Shown in pieces: positions 1 through 8,468 of a stretch of DNA of 64,000 bases (positions are counted from its first letter, which is position 1; each line of letters opens with the position of its first letter). Below the pieces are notes generated by a model. The model saw nothing but the letters and a program-made list of their open reading frames with translations, was not told where the DNA came from and did not search any database. Source of the DNA: Geojedonia sp051814705 (GTDB lineage: Bacteria > Bacteroidota > Bacteroidia > Flavobacteriales > Flavobacteriaceae); assembly GCA_051814705.1 (NCBI GenBank), contig JBPWQW010000001.1, positions 868,001 through 932,000 of the forward strand, given 5' to 3'. A program made the translations under genes and the position numbers.

Positions 1-448
1 CTTCACCAGCCCTGGCAAATTCGTATAAGCGTTTGCCGTCTTTTTTAATAGCCGAAAACACGGGCGGAACTTGTTCTATGTCTCCAGTAAATTGTTTGGT
101 CGTGTCGTGAATTAGCGCATTTGTAATGTGTACGGTCGGAAATGTCGCATTGATTTCTGTTTCCAAATCGTAGGAAGGTGTAGTGCTGCCTAAAACAAAG
201 GTGCCAGTATATTCTTTTACCTGACCTTGAAAAGTATCAATTTGCTTGGTCATTTTTCCAGTACAAATCACCAGCAATCCAGTCGCCAAAGGATCTAAAG
301 TGCCAGCATGACCGACTTTTATTTTTTTAAGGTTGAAGGCGCGTTTAATTTCCCAACGCAGTTTGTTAACGACTTCAAAAGAGGTCCAATGTAAAGGCTT
401 ATCAATAAGTAATACCTGACCGGTCAGAAAATCTTCAGCAGTTTGCAT
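1..448 (-). CDS. truB: tRNA pseudouridine(55) synthase TruB, 3' end outside window
   Basis: Isomerises U55 to pseudouridine in the T-loop of tRNAs; acts in the cytoplasm. About 149 N-terminal residues are visible, then the window ends, so the C-terminal part is missing here. The diagnostic catalytic stretch GHAGTLDPLATG lies at residues 46-57, with the nucleophilic Asp at position 52. The start ATG (446-448) shares one base with the TAA of uppP, so the two are probably translationally coupled in one operon running from ftsX. Identification is firm from the motif. Confidence 0.95.
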   Translation of the reverse strand, partial: MQTAEDFLTGQVLLIDKPLHWTSFEVVNKLRWEIKRAFNLKKIKVGHAGTLDPLATGLLVICTGKMTKQIDTFQGQVKEYTGTFVLGSTTPSYDLETEINATFPTVHITNALIHDTTKQFTGDIEQVPPVFSAIKKDGKRLYEFARAGE

Positions 449-1260
449 TATAGTGTGGTTAAACGATAGATGAAAAAATGGATGATGAGCAAAGAAACTC
501 CTAATATAATCCGATAGTATCCAAAAACCTTGAACCCTTTTTTGCTCAAGTAGTCTATAAAGGATTTAATGGCAAATAAGGCCACAATAAACGCAATGAT
601 ATTTCCAATAATTAAATAATTAACTTGATCGTTGTTTATTTCAAAACCCGCCTTATAATAATCATATCCTTTTTTTGCAGTAGCTCCAAACATGGTAGGA
701 ACCGCAAGAAAGAACGAAAATTCTGCAGCGGTTTTCCTGTTTAATTTTTGAGCCAATCCTCCAAAAATAGTGGCGCCACTTCGGGAGGTGCCAGGGATCA
801 TGGCAAGCACTTGAAAAAAACCGATTTTTAAAGCGGTTGGGTAACTGATTTCAGTATGTGCTGTGGGGTTTTGCTCATCGTAAGTTTCGTTGCTTTTGAA
901 CCATTCATCAACTTTGAGTAAAATGATACCGCCAATTATGAGAGAAACTGCAACTGTTAATGGACTTTCCAACAAGTCATCAATAACATCATTTAATAGC
1001 AAACCAAAAATAACAGCGGGAATAAATGCCACAAATAACTTAAAATAAAAATCCAGACTTTGGAAAAATCGTTTCCAATAGAGCACGACTACTGCTAAAA
1101 TAGCTCCAAGCTGAATGGCAATAGTAAAGAGTTTAGTAAAATCATCAGTAGCAATCTTCATAAATGATGAAGCAATAATCATATGGCCAGTTGAAGAAAT
1201 AGGAAGGTATTCTGTTAGGCCTTCAATAATAGCGAGAATAATAGCGTCGATAAAATCCAT
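448..1260 (-). CDS. uppP: Undecaprenyl-diphosphatase UppP (BacA family)
   Basis: Integral membrane phosphatase that recycles undecaprenyl pyrophosphate to the monophosphate carrier used for peptidoglycan and other envelope polymers. The 270 residues are almost all hydrophobic helices. Both family signatures are present: EGLTEYLPISSTGH at 13-26 and GTSRSG at 157-162. Length is normal for the family. It sits between the DUF3098 gene upstream and truB downstream on the same strand and overlaps truB by one base. About 160 bp without a gene separate it from DUF3098, so a separate promoter is possible. Confidence 0.96.
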   Translation of the reverse strand: MDFIDAIILAIIEGLTEYLPISSTGHMIIASSFMKIATDDFTKLFTIAIQLGAILAVVVLYWKRFFQSLDFYFKLFVAFIPAVIFGLLLNDVIDDLLESPLTVAVSLIIGGIILLKVDEWFKSNETYDEQNPTAHTEISYPTALKIGFFQVLAMIPGTSRSGATIFGGLAQKLNRKTAAEFSFFLAVPTMFGATAKKGYDYYKAGFEINNDQVNYLIIGNIIAFIVALFAIKSFIDYLSKKGFKVFGYYRIILGVSLLIIHFFIYRLTTL

Positions 1261-1420
1261 TGAGCAAAAATATCAAAATAGAGGTACTAATAGGGGAAAG
1301 TGAGAAAGAATTTATGATTTATAAGTTTATAAAAAAGCCAGCTGATGAGGTTTACCAAAACAATCCTATAGAAATCTAATAAAGTATCGAAAAACTAGTA
1401 GGTAAATAACAAGGAGTTTT

Positions 1421-1672
1421 CTACTTATCAGGATCCAATAAAATGGCATAAACTTCAATAGCAAATCCAAGAAGGACTAAAGTTGGTGCCAATCTAATGC
1501 GTCTCCAGCTAAAGATATCGGGATTGAATACATTGGGATCGTCGCTTCCGCCACCTGCCATTAATATAAACCCAAGGGCAATACAGCCTAGTCCAATAAG
1601 CATAAACTTGTAATTTTTCTTACCGAAAATAAATTCGGATTTAGCCTGTTCTTTGCGTTTTTGTTCTCCCAT
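1421..1672 (-). CDS. DUF3098 family small membrane protein
   Basis: 83 residues with a charged N-terminus and two predicted membrane helices (about 22-42 and 60-78) joined by a GGGSDDPN-type loop. This matches DUF3098, a Bacteroidota family of unknown function usually found between ftsX and uppP, as here. The conserved neighbourhood suggests a role in envelope or cell division work, but this is context only. No catalytic motif is visible. Confidence 0.8.
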   Translation of the reverse strand: MGEQKRKEQAKSEFIFGKKNYKFMLIGLGCIALGFILMAGGGSDDPNVFNPDIFSWRRIRLAPTLVLLGFAIEVYAILLDPDK

Positions 1673-1736
1673 GATACTGCTTCAATACGATAACGCAAAG
1701 TAACAGTTTTATTTAAGACTTTTACGTTAATAGAAT

Positions 1737-2153
1737 CTAAAAATGTATAAAATTGACTTTGGTTAACTTCAAGAAAAACCCATCGGCAACTCTTTGGTCA
1801 ATGTGAATTTGATTCTGGGACATATCGATACTTCCATAAGGCATCCCGTTTATGTTTAGGGCTTTGTAATCTGGGGTATCTTCAATTGAATAAGTATAAG
1901 TTCCAGATTGAAACATACTAAAACCACTTTCAGAATTATTGACAACGGTTAGCATTCCTGTATTCTCGTTAAAAGTCCAAAGTATGATGCCAGGGTCAAA
2001 AGACAAATCCACCCCACTTATGCCTCCACTTACATGACTTAAGTTCCAGGACCCTTCAAGACTATAATCGGCATTGGAATCGTCATCTTTGGTATGGCAA
2101 CTGGTTACAGAAGTCAATAACAGAACAGATAACATAAACAGGATGGGTTTCAT
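1737..2153 (-). CDS. Lipocalin-like lipoprotein
   Basis: 138-residue secreted lipoprotein. An N-terminal hydrophobic stretch ends in a lipobox-like TSC with Cys at about 19, followed by an acidic DDDSN segment typical of exported Bacteroidota lipoproteins. The rest (SLEGSWNLSHVSGG, then alternating strands) resembles lipocalin-like domains. Ligand and role are unknown. It lies between ftsX and DUF3098, which are often direct neighbours, so it looks like a later addition to that operon. Confidence 0.65.
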   Translation of the reverse strand: MKPILFMLSVLLLTSVTSCHTKDDDSNADYSLEGSWNLSHVSGGISGVDLSFDPGIILWTFNENTGMLTVVNNSESGFSMFQSGTYTYSIEDTPDYKALNINGMPYGSIDMSQNQIHIDQRVADGFFLKLTKVNFIHF

Positions 2154-2206
2154 AACGATGTTTATGTTATAGATGATATGTATTTAAAAAGGTTGCGTTT
2201 ATTAGA

Positions 2207-3085
2207 TTAATAATATAAATGATCGGTCTTCAAATTTAAGAAGCGCTGTGTGGCAATAAAGGTGCTCACCCAAGTAATTAAAACCCCTATGCCAAAAACG
2301 CCAACAAAAAGAAACGTAATAGTTAAAGGCTTTTGTTGTAACTGTAATTCTGGAAATGTTTGATTGATATAATATAATACAATAGACATTCCTATTAATG
2401 CGATAAAGGCGCCTACAATTCCTAGTTGGACACTTTTTAAAATAAATGGCTTTCTGATAAATGATTTTGTGGCTCCAACCATTTGCATGGTTTTAATAAT
2501 AAAACGTTTTGAATATACAGCCAATCGTATAGAACTATTGATCAATAGTACGGCAATCAAAGTGAATAGCGCACTTATTACCAGCACCCAAAAGGTTATT
2601 TTTTTAACGTTGTTGTTCATGAGTTCCACTAAATCATTATCGTATCTCACTTCCTGTATAAAGTCTTTTTGAGAGAGATCTTCAGTGATTTTGGTCAAGG
2701 TTTCACTAGTAACAAAATCGGCTTTTAAATGAACGTCTATCGAGTTTTGTAGCGGATTTTGCCCTACATTATCCAAAAAATCTTCACCGTACTCAGCTTT
2801 CATGAGTTCTGCGGCTTCCTCTTTTGAAACATAGATCGAAGATTTGGTATAATCGGCCATAGCCAAACTTTTTTCTAGTTGTTCTAGTTCGACCCCTTTT
2901 GCTGAATCCTTCAAATAAATGGAAACCACCACCTGCTCTTTAAAATTATCTGAAATGGTTTTAGCGTTCAGCACCAACAAACCTAAACAGCCCAATAAAA
3001 AAAGCACTAAGGCAATGCTAATGACGACTGATAAATAGGAGGAAATTAACTTGCGCTTTTGGAATTGATCAAAAGAGGTACTCAT
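2207..3085 (-). CDS. ftsX: Cell division protein FtsX
   Basis: Permease-like partner of the FtsE ATPase; in other bacteria the complex controls septal peptidoglycan hydrolases. 292 residues: N-terminal helix at about 15-40, a large periplasmic domain, then three C-terminal helices in the usual FtsX layout. I start at the ATG at 3083-3085 (protein begins MSTSFDQFQKRK). A longer frame reaches 3199, but those 38 residues read through a dispersed-repeat-like GC-rich segment and lack family similarity. ftsE is not nearby, as is common in this phylum. Confidence 0.88.
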   Translation of the reverse strand: MSTSFDQFQKRKLISSYLSVVISIALVLFLLGCLGLLVLNAKTISDNFKEQVVVSIYLKDSAKGVELEQLEKSLAMADYTKSSIYVSKEEAAELMKAEYGEDFLDNVGQNPLQNSIDVHLKADFVTSETLTKITEDLSQKDFIQEVRYDNDLVELMNNNVKKITFWVLVISALFTLIAVLLINSSIRLAVYSKRFIIKTMQMVGATKSFIRKPFILKSVQLGIVGAFIALIGMSIVLYYINQTFPELQLQQKPLTITFLFVGVFGIGVLITWVSTFIATQRFLNLKTDHLYY

Positions 3086-3231
3086 ATATAAAATAGATTT
3101 CGATGTAAAAATAAAAAAGTAAATCAAAAGAAACTTCAAAAGGTGAAAGTCTTTTGATTTCGTTTGGAATTGCCGCTCCCGCAAAGGCGGAAAACCCATA
3201 AATCAAATTCGGATTATTCATTAAAATCGAG

Positions 3232-3239
3232 TAATTTTG
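3232..3239 (+). promoter_or_regulatory. Candidate -7 element for panE
   Basis: TAATTTTG fits the flavobacterial -7 consensus TAnnTTTG, 32 bp before the panE start. No clear TTG is found 17-23 bp upstream, so the support is partial. Confidence 0.35.
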
Positions 3240-3270
3240 AACCTAATCTAGAACATATAACTAAAAACAT

Positions 3271-4197
3271 ATGAACATTGTTGTGTTTGGGGCAGGCGGT
3301 ATTGGCGGCTATTTTGGAGGAAAACTTGCAAAAGCTGGTTTTAATGTCACATTTATTGCTCGAGGTAAAACACTTGAAGCCATAAAAACTAATGGTCTCA
3401 GGGTTAAAAGTATACAAGGCGATTTTGTGGTGCACCCAAAAGTTACTGATCAAATCTCTGAAGTTAAGGATGCTGATGTGATCATTTTAGGCGTTAAAAC
3501 TTGGCAGATCGAAACGATTGCAAAACAGATTAAACCCATAATCAACAAAAACGCCATGGTCTTGCCGCTTCAAAACGGAGCAGACAATGCCGATCGCCTT
3601 CGAGAGATTTTAAATCCTGAACAGGTGTTGGCTGGTTTATGCAAAATTGTAAGTAAAATTGAATCACCAGGTGTCATTGACCATTTTGCGGTTGAACCTG
3701 AAATTGTTTTTGGAGAATATGACAACAAAAAAACAGAGCGTATTTTGGCCTTGAAAAAGGTGTTTGACCAAGCTCAATTTAAAAATATACTATCAGAAGA
3801 CATTCATTTGGACATCTGGAAAAAATTCCTGTTTATTGCTACGGTAAGCGGAATGGGAGCTTTAACCCGAAGCCCTTTTGGAGTGATGCGAGACGATGGG
3901 AATATTAGAAACCTGTTCTATCAAACCGCACATGAGATTGTGACCATCGCCAATGCTAAAGGTATTGGATTGACCAACGATGACATTGATATGATTTTAA
4001 AAGTGATTGATGGTGTAGGCCCTAACACTACAGCTTCTATGCAACGGGACATGATGGAAGGTCGACCAAGCGAGCTCGAGAACTTTAACGGATACATTGT
4101 AAAATCGGGGAAACAACTTCATATTACAACCCCTGTAAATGCATTTACATACTATTGTTTGTTGCCTCAGGAACAGAAAGCAAGAAAGCTGCTCTAA
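3271..4197 (+). CDS. panE: 2-dehydropantoate 2-reductase (ketopantoate reductase)
   Basis: NADPH-dependent reduction of ketopantoate to pantoate in pantothenate/CoA synthesis. The 308-residue protein opens with a Rossmann GAGGIGGY motif (7-14), contains the LPLQNGAD segment after the nucleotide domain, and has a helical C-terminal domain with the conserved GxxTSMQRDM-like stretch (here NTTASMQRDM). Length is typical. It is a single-gene unit, divergent from ftsX. ApbA/PanE family members with other substrates exist, so the exact substrate is inferred. Confidence 0.85.
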   Translation: MNIVVFGAGGIGGYFGGKLAKAGFNVTFIARGKTLEAIKTNGLRVKSIQGDFVVHPKVTDQISEVKDADVIILGVKTWQIETIAKQIKPIINKNAMVLPLQNGADNADRLREILNPEQVLAGLCKIVSKIESPGVIDHFAVEPEIVFGEYDNKKTERILALKKVFDQAQFKNILSEDIHLDIWKKFLFIATVSGMGALTRSPFGVMRDDGNIRNLFYQTAHEIVTIANAKGIGLTNDDIDMILKVIDGVGPNTTASMQRDMMEGRPSELENFNGYIVKSGKQLHITTPVNAFTYYCLLPQEQKARKLL

Positions 4198-4224
4198 AGG
4201 TTTTTTACTTCATGCAATAAACCT

Positions 4225-4232
4225 TAAATTTG
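4225..4232 (+). promoter_or_regulatory. Candidate -7 element for leuS
   Basis: TAAATTTG matches TAnnTTTG. If used, transcription begins just before the dispersed repeat at 4246-4343, placing that repeat in the leuS 5' leader. No good -33 TTG is visible. Confidence 0.3.
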
Positions 4233-4245
4233 CGCCTTGATAAAT

Positions 4246-4343
4246 TGTCATTACGAGGAGGGTAACAGGCCAGCAATGAGCGCAGTCGATATGTGGTAAT
4301 CTCTTAAAAACAAACAGATTGCTTCACTTTGTTCGCAATGACG
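4246..4343. repeat. Dispersed palindromic repeat (GTCATTACGAGG...CAATGAC type), copy 1
   Basis: About 98 bp running from TGTCATTACGAGGAGG through GTAATCTCTT and AGATTGCTTCA to TTCGCAATGACG. The ends are inverted (GTCATTacGA / TCGCAATGAC). A second, diverged copy is at 9244-9350. Such non-coding repeats occur widely between genes in bacteria. Here the copy occupies the whole leader between the candidate promoter and leuS. Confidence 0.7.
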
Positions 4344-4362
4344 TATAGATTACAAAATTTAA

Positions 4363-7300
4363 ATGAAATACCATTTCAACGAGATAGAAAAAAAGTGGCA
4401 AGACTATTGGGCCAAAAACAAAACCTTTAAAGCCGAAAACCCTGCCCTGAGCGGAGTCGAAGGGCAAAGCGATAAACCCAAATATTATGTCTTGGATATG
4501 TTTCCCTATCCAAGTGGAGCTGGATTACATGTTGGACACCCATTAGGCTATATTGCCAGCGATATTTATGCACGTTACAAACGTCATAAAGGCTTTAATG
4601 TCTTGCATCCTCAAGGTTATGATAGTTTTGGTTTACCTGCGGAACAATATGCCATTCAAACTGGGCAGCATCCTGCTTTGACTACCGAAGAGAATATAAA
4701 AACCTATCGTAGGCAATTGGATCAAATTGGATTTTCATTTGATTGGAGCAGGGAAGTACGGACTTCAGACCCCAAATATTACAAATGGACACAATGGGTA
4801 TTCATCCAGTTGTTTGAATCCTGGTACAATAGAGATACCAACAAAGCAGAATCGATTTCAGATCTTGAAAAAATCTTTGCTTCCAACGGAAATAGTAAAG
4901 TCAATGCTGCTTGTGATGACGATACCGAAACCTTTTCGGCTGAAGACTGGAATCAGTTTTCTTCTAAAAAACAACAAGAAATTCTTTTAAAATATCGATT
5001 GACCTATTTAGCTGAAGCAGAAGTGAATTGGTGCCCTGCACTGGGAACCGTTTTGGCTAATGATGAAGTCGTGAACGGTGTTTCCGAACGTGGTGGTCAT
5101 CCGGTGATACGGAAAAAAATGACCCAATGGATGATGCGTATTTCGGCTTATGCCGAACGCTTGCTCCAAGGCTTAGAAACCATTGATTGGCCCGAACCTT
5201 TAAAGGACATGCAGCGGTATTGGATTGGTAAATCGGTTGGAGCTAGTGTGACGTTTAAAGTCCTTCCCCCTGGGAAGGATTTAGGATGGGATAATATCCT
5301 ATCCCCAGCCCTTTCCAAAGGAAAGGGAGCAAAGCATGCGGGTTATTTAACGGGTAATCCAAATAATGCACATTTGCTTTTGGAACGAGCCAAAGACATG
5401 CGAGCCAATCCAACGAAGGCCGAAGCAGCATTATGGCAACATTTAAAGAGTAAAAAAATAAATGTAAAGTTTAGACAGCAACATCTAATTGAAGACTATA
5501 TTGTAGATTTTGTGTGTTTGTCAAAACAATTGATTGTTGAGGTTGATGGAAAAATTCATGAATTCCAAGTTGAAGAAGATTCCAATAGAACCGAAGTTTT
5601 AGAAAATAAAGGTTTTAAAGTTATTCGTTTTACAAATGAAGAAGTTTTAGGGAATATAGACAGTGTAATCTCTAGAATACAAAAGGAATTAAGAGATAGA
5701 GAAGCCTATTTCTTGGAAACTAATGAAAGCCCTTCCCTTGAAGATGATTTAGGAATAGATGAAAGTCCTTCCCTTGGGGAAGGATTTAGGATGGGAATCG
5801 ATGTTTTCACCACCCGTCCAGACACTATTTTTGGAGTCAGTTTTATGACTCTTGCTCCAGAGCATGAGTTGGTTGCTAAAATCACAACGCCTGAACAAAA
5901 AGCTGAGGTTGAGGCCTATATCGAAGCGACTGCAAAACGCAGTGAGCTGGATCGAATGGCAGATGTCAAAACCATTACGGGAGCGTTCACAGGAGCCTAC
6001 GTAGAGCATCCCTTTACAAAACAGGCCATTCCGGTTTGGATTGGCGATTATGTGTTGGCCGGTTATGGCACGGGAGCGGTAATGTCGGTACCTTGTGGCG
6101 ACCAGCGCGATTATGATTTTGCTAACCATTTTAACATTCCCATTCCCAATATTTTTGAAGGGGTTGATATTTCACAAGAAGCCTTTTCCGATAAAGATAA
6201 AACCATTATAGCCAATAGCGATTTCCTTAACGGATTGGAATATAAACAAGCCACAAAAAAAAGTATTGAGGCTCTTGAAAAAATAGGTCAAGGCAAAGGG
6301 AAAACCAATTTCCGTTTGCGAGATGCTGTATTTTCCCGTCAACGCTATTGGGGAGAACCCTTTCCAGTATATTATGTCAACGGTATGCCTCAAATGATAG
6401 ATGTTAAACATTTACCTATTGAGTTGCCAGAAGTTGAAAAGTATTTACCCACCCAAACGGGCGAACCGCCTTTGGGTAATGCCACAACCTGGGCATGGGA
6501 CCTCGAAAAGTGTTCAGTAGTCAGTAATCAGTTGATTGACCACAAAACCGTGTTTCCATTGGAGTTGAACACCATGCCGGGTTGGGCTGGAAGCTCACAG
6601 TACTTTAACCGCTATATGGACCCGCATAATGAGGACGAGATCTTCTCACAAAAAGCCATAAACTATTGGCAACAAGTGGACTTATATATTGGAGGAAGCG
6701 AGCATGCCACAGGGCATTTATTATACTCCCGTTTTTGGCAAAAATTTATGTTCGATAAAGGCTTGGCGCCGCATGATGAGTTTGCCAAAAAACTGATTAA
6801 CCAAGGGATGATTTTGGGGACGAGTGCATTTGTTTATAGGGTAATTCCTCATATCGGATTATTTAATGATGAAGCTTTAAAAAATAGTATTAATTATAAA
6901 AATTTCGAAAAAGGATTGCCTACTATTCTTCATTCAAAATATTTAATTGATGAATATTTTAAAATTGAGAATAAATCAAATTTCGAAAAAGATAAGTTTA
7001 TTGAAATTAAAAAAATCTATCAAAAATTTAATAACTGCAATTTAGATTTAAGCAATATTAGTATAGAATTTCAGCCAATTCATGCAGATGTGTCTTTTGT
7101 AAATGCTTCTGATGAATTAGATATTGATGCCTTCAAAAATTGGCGGCCAGAATTTAAAGAAGCTGAGTTTATCTGTGAAGATGATAATACTTTTAAGGTT
7201 GGTCGCGAAGTCGAAAAAATGTCCAAATCCAAATACAATGTAGTCAATCCCGACCAGATTTGTCACGATTATGGTGCCGACAGTTTGCGGTTGTACGAAA

Positions 7301-7896
7301 TGTTTTTGGGACCTTTAGAACAGGCCAAACCTTGGAATACGGCTGGAATTACTGGGGTACATGGCTTTCTTAAAAAGTTATGGAAATTGTACTTTGATGA
7401 CAATGGATTTAAAGTATCAAATGATGAGCCCACAAAGGAGAACTTAAAAACCCTTCATAAAACCATAAAAAAAGTAGAGGACGATATTGAGCACTTTTCG
7501 TTTAATACGTCGGTGTCCACCTTTATGATTGCTGTCAACGAGTTGACCGCACAACACTGCAACAGTAAAGCCATTTTGGAGCCTTTATTGATTGTGATTT
7601 CACCTTATGCGCCTCATATTGCAGAAGAACTTTGGGAAGCATTGGGTCATAATGAATCGATTGCGCTGGCACCCTTTCCAAAATTTGAAGCCAGTTATTT
7701 GGTGGAAAGTAGCAAGACGTATCCCATCTCTTTTAATGGAAAAACCCGTTTTACATTAGAGCTGCCTTTGGATTTAAGTAAAGAAGACATTGAAGCTGCG
7801 GTAATGGCTCACGAGAAAACCAAATCCCAATTGGAAGGTCGTACACCTAAAAAGGTGATTATTGTTCCGGGTAAAATTGTGAATATTGTGGGTTAA
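4363..7896 (+). CDS. leuS: Leucine-tRNA ligase with in-frame nuclease-domain insertion
   Basis: Class I synthetase that charges tRNA-Leu and edits mischarged products. HIGH-type HVGH is at 56-59, the editing-domain motif TTRPDT at 483-488 and KMSKS at 952-956, all intact and in one open frame. The 1177 residues far exceed the roughly 930-950 I expect for flavobacterial LeuS. Extra material: about nine residues near 27-35 encoded by a dispersed repeat (4445-4464); a 178-residue insert (301-478) between the GASVTFKV strand and the editing-domain FTTRPDT, containing a DUF559 nuclease; and a longer AT-rich stretch near 820-907 before HADVSFVNASDELD. The Bacteroidota-specific DASDELD-type segment is kept. 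Whether the inserts are tolerated or removed is unknown; no intein splice motifs are seen. Confidence 0.95.
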   Translation: MKYHFNEIEKKWQDYWAKNKTFKAENPALSGVEGQSDKPKYYVLDMFPYPSGAGLHVGHPLGYIASDIYARYKRHKGFNVLHPQGYDSFGLPAEQYAIQTGQHPALTTEENIKTYRRQLDQIGFSFDWSREVRTSDPKYYKWTQWVFIQLFESWYNRDTNKAESISDLEKIFASNGNSKVNAACDDDTETFSAEDWNQFSSKKQQEILLKYRLTYLAEAEVNWCPALGTVLANDEVVNGVSERGGHPVIRKKMTQWMMRISAYAERLLQGLETIDWPEPLKDMQRYWIGKSVGASVTFKVLPPGKDLGWDNILSPALSKGKGAKHAGYLTGNPNNAHLLLERAKDMRANPTKAEAALWQHLKSKKINVKFRQQHLIEDYIVDFVCLSKQLIVEVDGKIHEFQVEEDSNRTEVLENKGFKVIRFTNEEVLGNIDSVISRIQKELRDREAYFLETNESPSLEDDLGIDESPSLGEGFRMGIDVFTTRPDTIFGVSFMTLAPEHELVAKITTPEQKAEVEAYIEATAKRSELDRMADVKTITGAFTGAYVEHPFTKQAIPVWIGDYVLAGYGTGAVMSVPCGDQRDYDFANHFNIPIPNIFEGVDISQEAFSDKDKTIIANSDFLNGLEYKQATKKSIEALEKIGQGKGKTNFRLRDAVFSRQRYWGEPFPVYYVNGMPQMIDVKHLPIELPEVEKYLPTQTGEPPLGNATTWAWDLEKCSVVSNQLIDHKTVFPLELNTMPGWAGSSQYFNRYMDPHNEDEIFSQKAINYWQQVDLYIGGSEHATGHLLYSRFWQKFMFDKGLAPHDEFAKKLINQGMILGTSAFVYRVIPHIGLFNDEALKNSINYKNFEKGLPTILHSKYLIDEYFKIENKSNFEKDKFIEIKKIYQKFNNCNLDLSNISIEFQPIHADVSFVNASDELDIDAFKNWRPEFKEAEFICEDDNTFKVGREVEKMSKSKYNVVNPDQICHDYGADSLRLYEMFLGPLEQAKPWNTAGITGVHGFLKKLWKLYFDDNGFKVSNDEPTKENLKTLHKTIKKVEDDIEHFSFNTSVSTFMIAVNELTAQHCNSKAILEPLLIVISPYAPHIAEELWEALGHNESIALAPFPKFEASYLVESSKTYPISFNGKTRFTLELPLDLSKEDIEAAVMAHEKTKSQLEGRTPKKVIIVPGKIVNIVG
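4445..4464 (+). repeat. Short dispersed repeat inside the leuS coding sequence
   Basis: CCCTGAGCGGAGTCGAAGGG, an imperfect inverted repeat of a kind scattered between genes in many Bacteroidota. It is read in frame here as PALSGVEG within leuS, between TFKAEN and SDKPKYYVLDMFPYP, where relatives have no such residues. I read it as a repeat insertion that kept the frame. Confidence 0.65.
5257..5291 (+). repeat. Left 35-bp direct repeat of the leuS insertion
   Basis: Begins AAAGTCCTTCCCCCTGGG and ends GGATTTAGGATGGGA. It is 32/35 identical to 5762-5796 by direct comparison. It has an inner palindrome CCTTCCC/GGGAAGG. It is read in a different frame from the right copy (offset 505 bp, which is 1 modulo 3). 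Confidence 0.85.
5263..5796 (+). mobile_element. DUF559 endonuclease cassette inserted in leuS
   Basis: 534 bp (178 codons) without counterpart in ordinary LeuS. Its central part (residues 346-444, MRANPTKAEAALWQHLK onward) is a DUF559 domain, a PD-(D/E)XK-like fold related to very-short-patch-repair nucleases. The likely catalytic set is visible: Asp382 in VDFVC, then Glu393-Val-Asp395 in IVEVDGK. The cassette starts with a palindrome-rich segment (CCCTTTCC/GGAAAGGG at 5310-5327) and ends with a tandem 36-bp duplication (5726-5796) encoding ESPSLEDDLGID then ESPSLGEGFRMG. Flanking 35-bp direct repeats suggest insertion with its own repeat ends. Free-standing DUF559 genes with similar palindromic flanks are common in Bacteroidota. 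Confidence 0.8.
5762..5796 (+). repeat. Right 35-bp direct repeat of the leuS insertion
   Basis: Near-identical partner of 5257-5291, followed at once by the leuS codons for IDVFTTRPDT. A degenerate third copy starts 36 bp earlier (5726). Confidence 0.85.
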
Positions 7897-8095
7897 AACT
7901 GTAATAAGTGTGCTATATTAATGTTAATAAGTGTTAATTATGACAAAAAGGTTAATATAGCATATAAATATATCAATTGTAATGCTTTTTTATTTCTGAA
8001 TTCGTCGGAATTTTGCAGTGTAAAATAAAGGTGTGGTATTATAACAAGGAAATATGGAGAAGTTGTGATGCCAGGCACTATAAATAAAGAAAGAA

Positions 8096-8359
8096 ATGGT
8101 ATTTAGTATAGAAATTATAGGATTGGTAGCCGCGGTATTAACCACTTCGGCTTATATACCACAGGTTTATAAAACCAAAAAAACAAAAGCGGTTGAAAAC
8201 TTATCGTTTTCGATGTATCTAACCATGTTTGTAGGGGTTGTTCTATGGCTAATTTATGGCATATATTTGCAGAGTCTTGCACTCATTTTAGCAAATTCTG
8301 TAACTGCAGGATTGACTTTAATGCTTTTAAATTATAAAATCAGGTATTCAAAAAAGTAA
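8096..8359 (+). CDS. SemiSWEET-type sugar transporter (PQ-loop/MtN3 family)
   Basis: 87 residues with three predicted membrane helices, half the size of eukaryotic SWEETs, and the PQ motif at 22-23 (YIPQVYKTKKTK) followed by the conserved charged loop and a C-terminal Asn-rich helix (ILANSV). SemiSWEETs dimerise to carry small sugars across the inner membrane by facilitated diffusion; the substrate cannot be read from sequence. Isolated gene, about 200 bp after leuS. Confidence 0.85.
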   Translation: MVFSIEIIGLVAAVLTTSAYIPQVYKTKKTKAVENLSFSMYLTMFVGVVLWLIYGIYLQSLALILANSVTAGLTLMLLNYKIRYSKK

Positions 8360-8468
8360 GGCTATTTTCAAGAGAAAATAGGCAAAAGATTGACAAATTT
8401 TCTTAACTCAAATTTGGCTTTTTTTTTGTAATATATTCTGTAATTTAGCAGTTTAAAAATTTAAAAAC

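Noticed and set aside
3086..3199. Longer ftsX start
   Set aside because: The extra 38 residues come from GC-rich repeat-like sequence and an AT-rich leader and do not look like an FtsX N-terminus.
5263..5796. LeuS insert as an intein
   Set aside because: No Cys/Ser at the start, no His-Asn plus Cys/Ser/Thr at the end, and no Hint-type blocks. The nuclease is DUF559, not a LAGLIDADG or HNH intein endonuclease.
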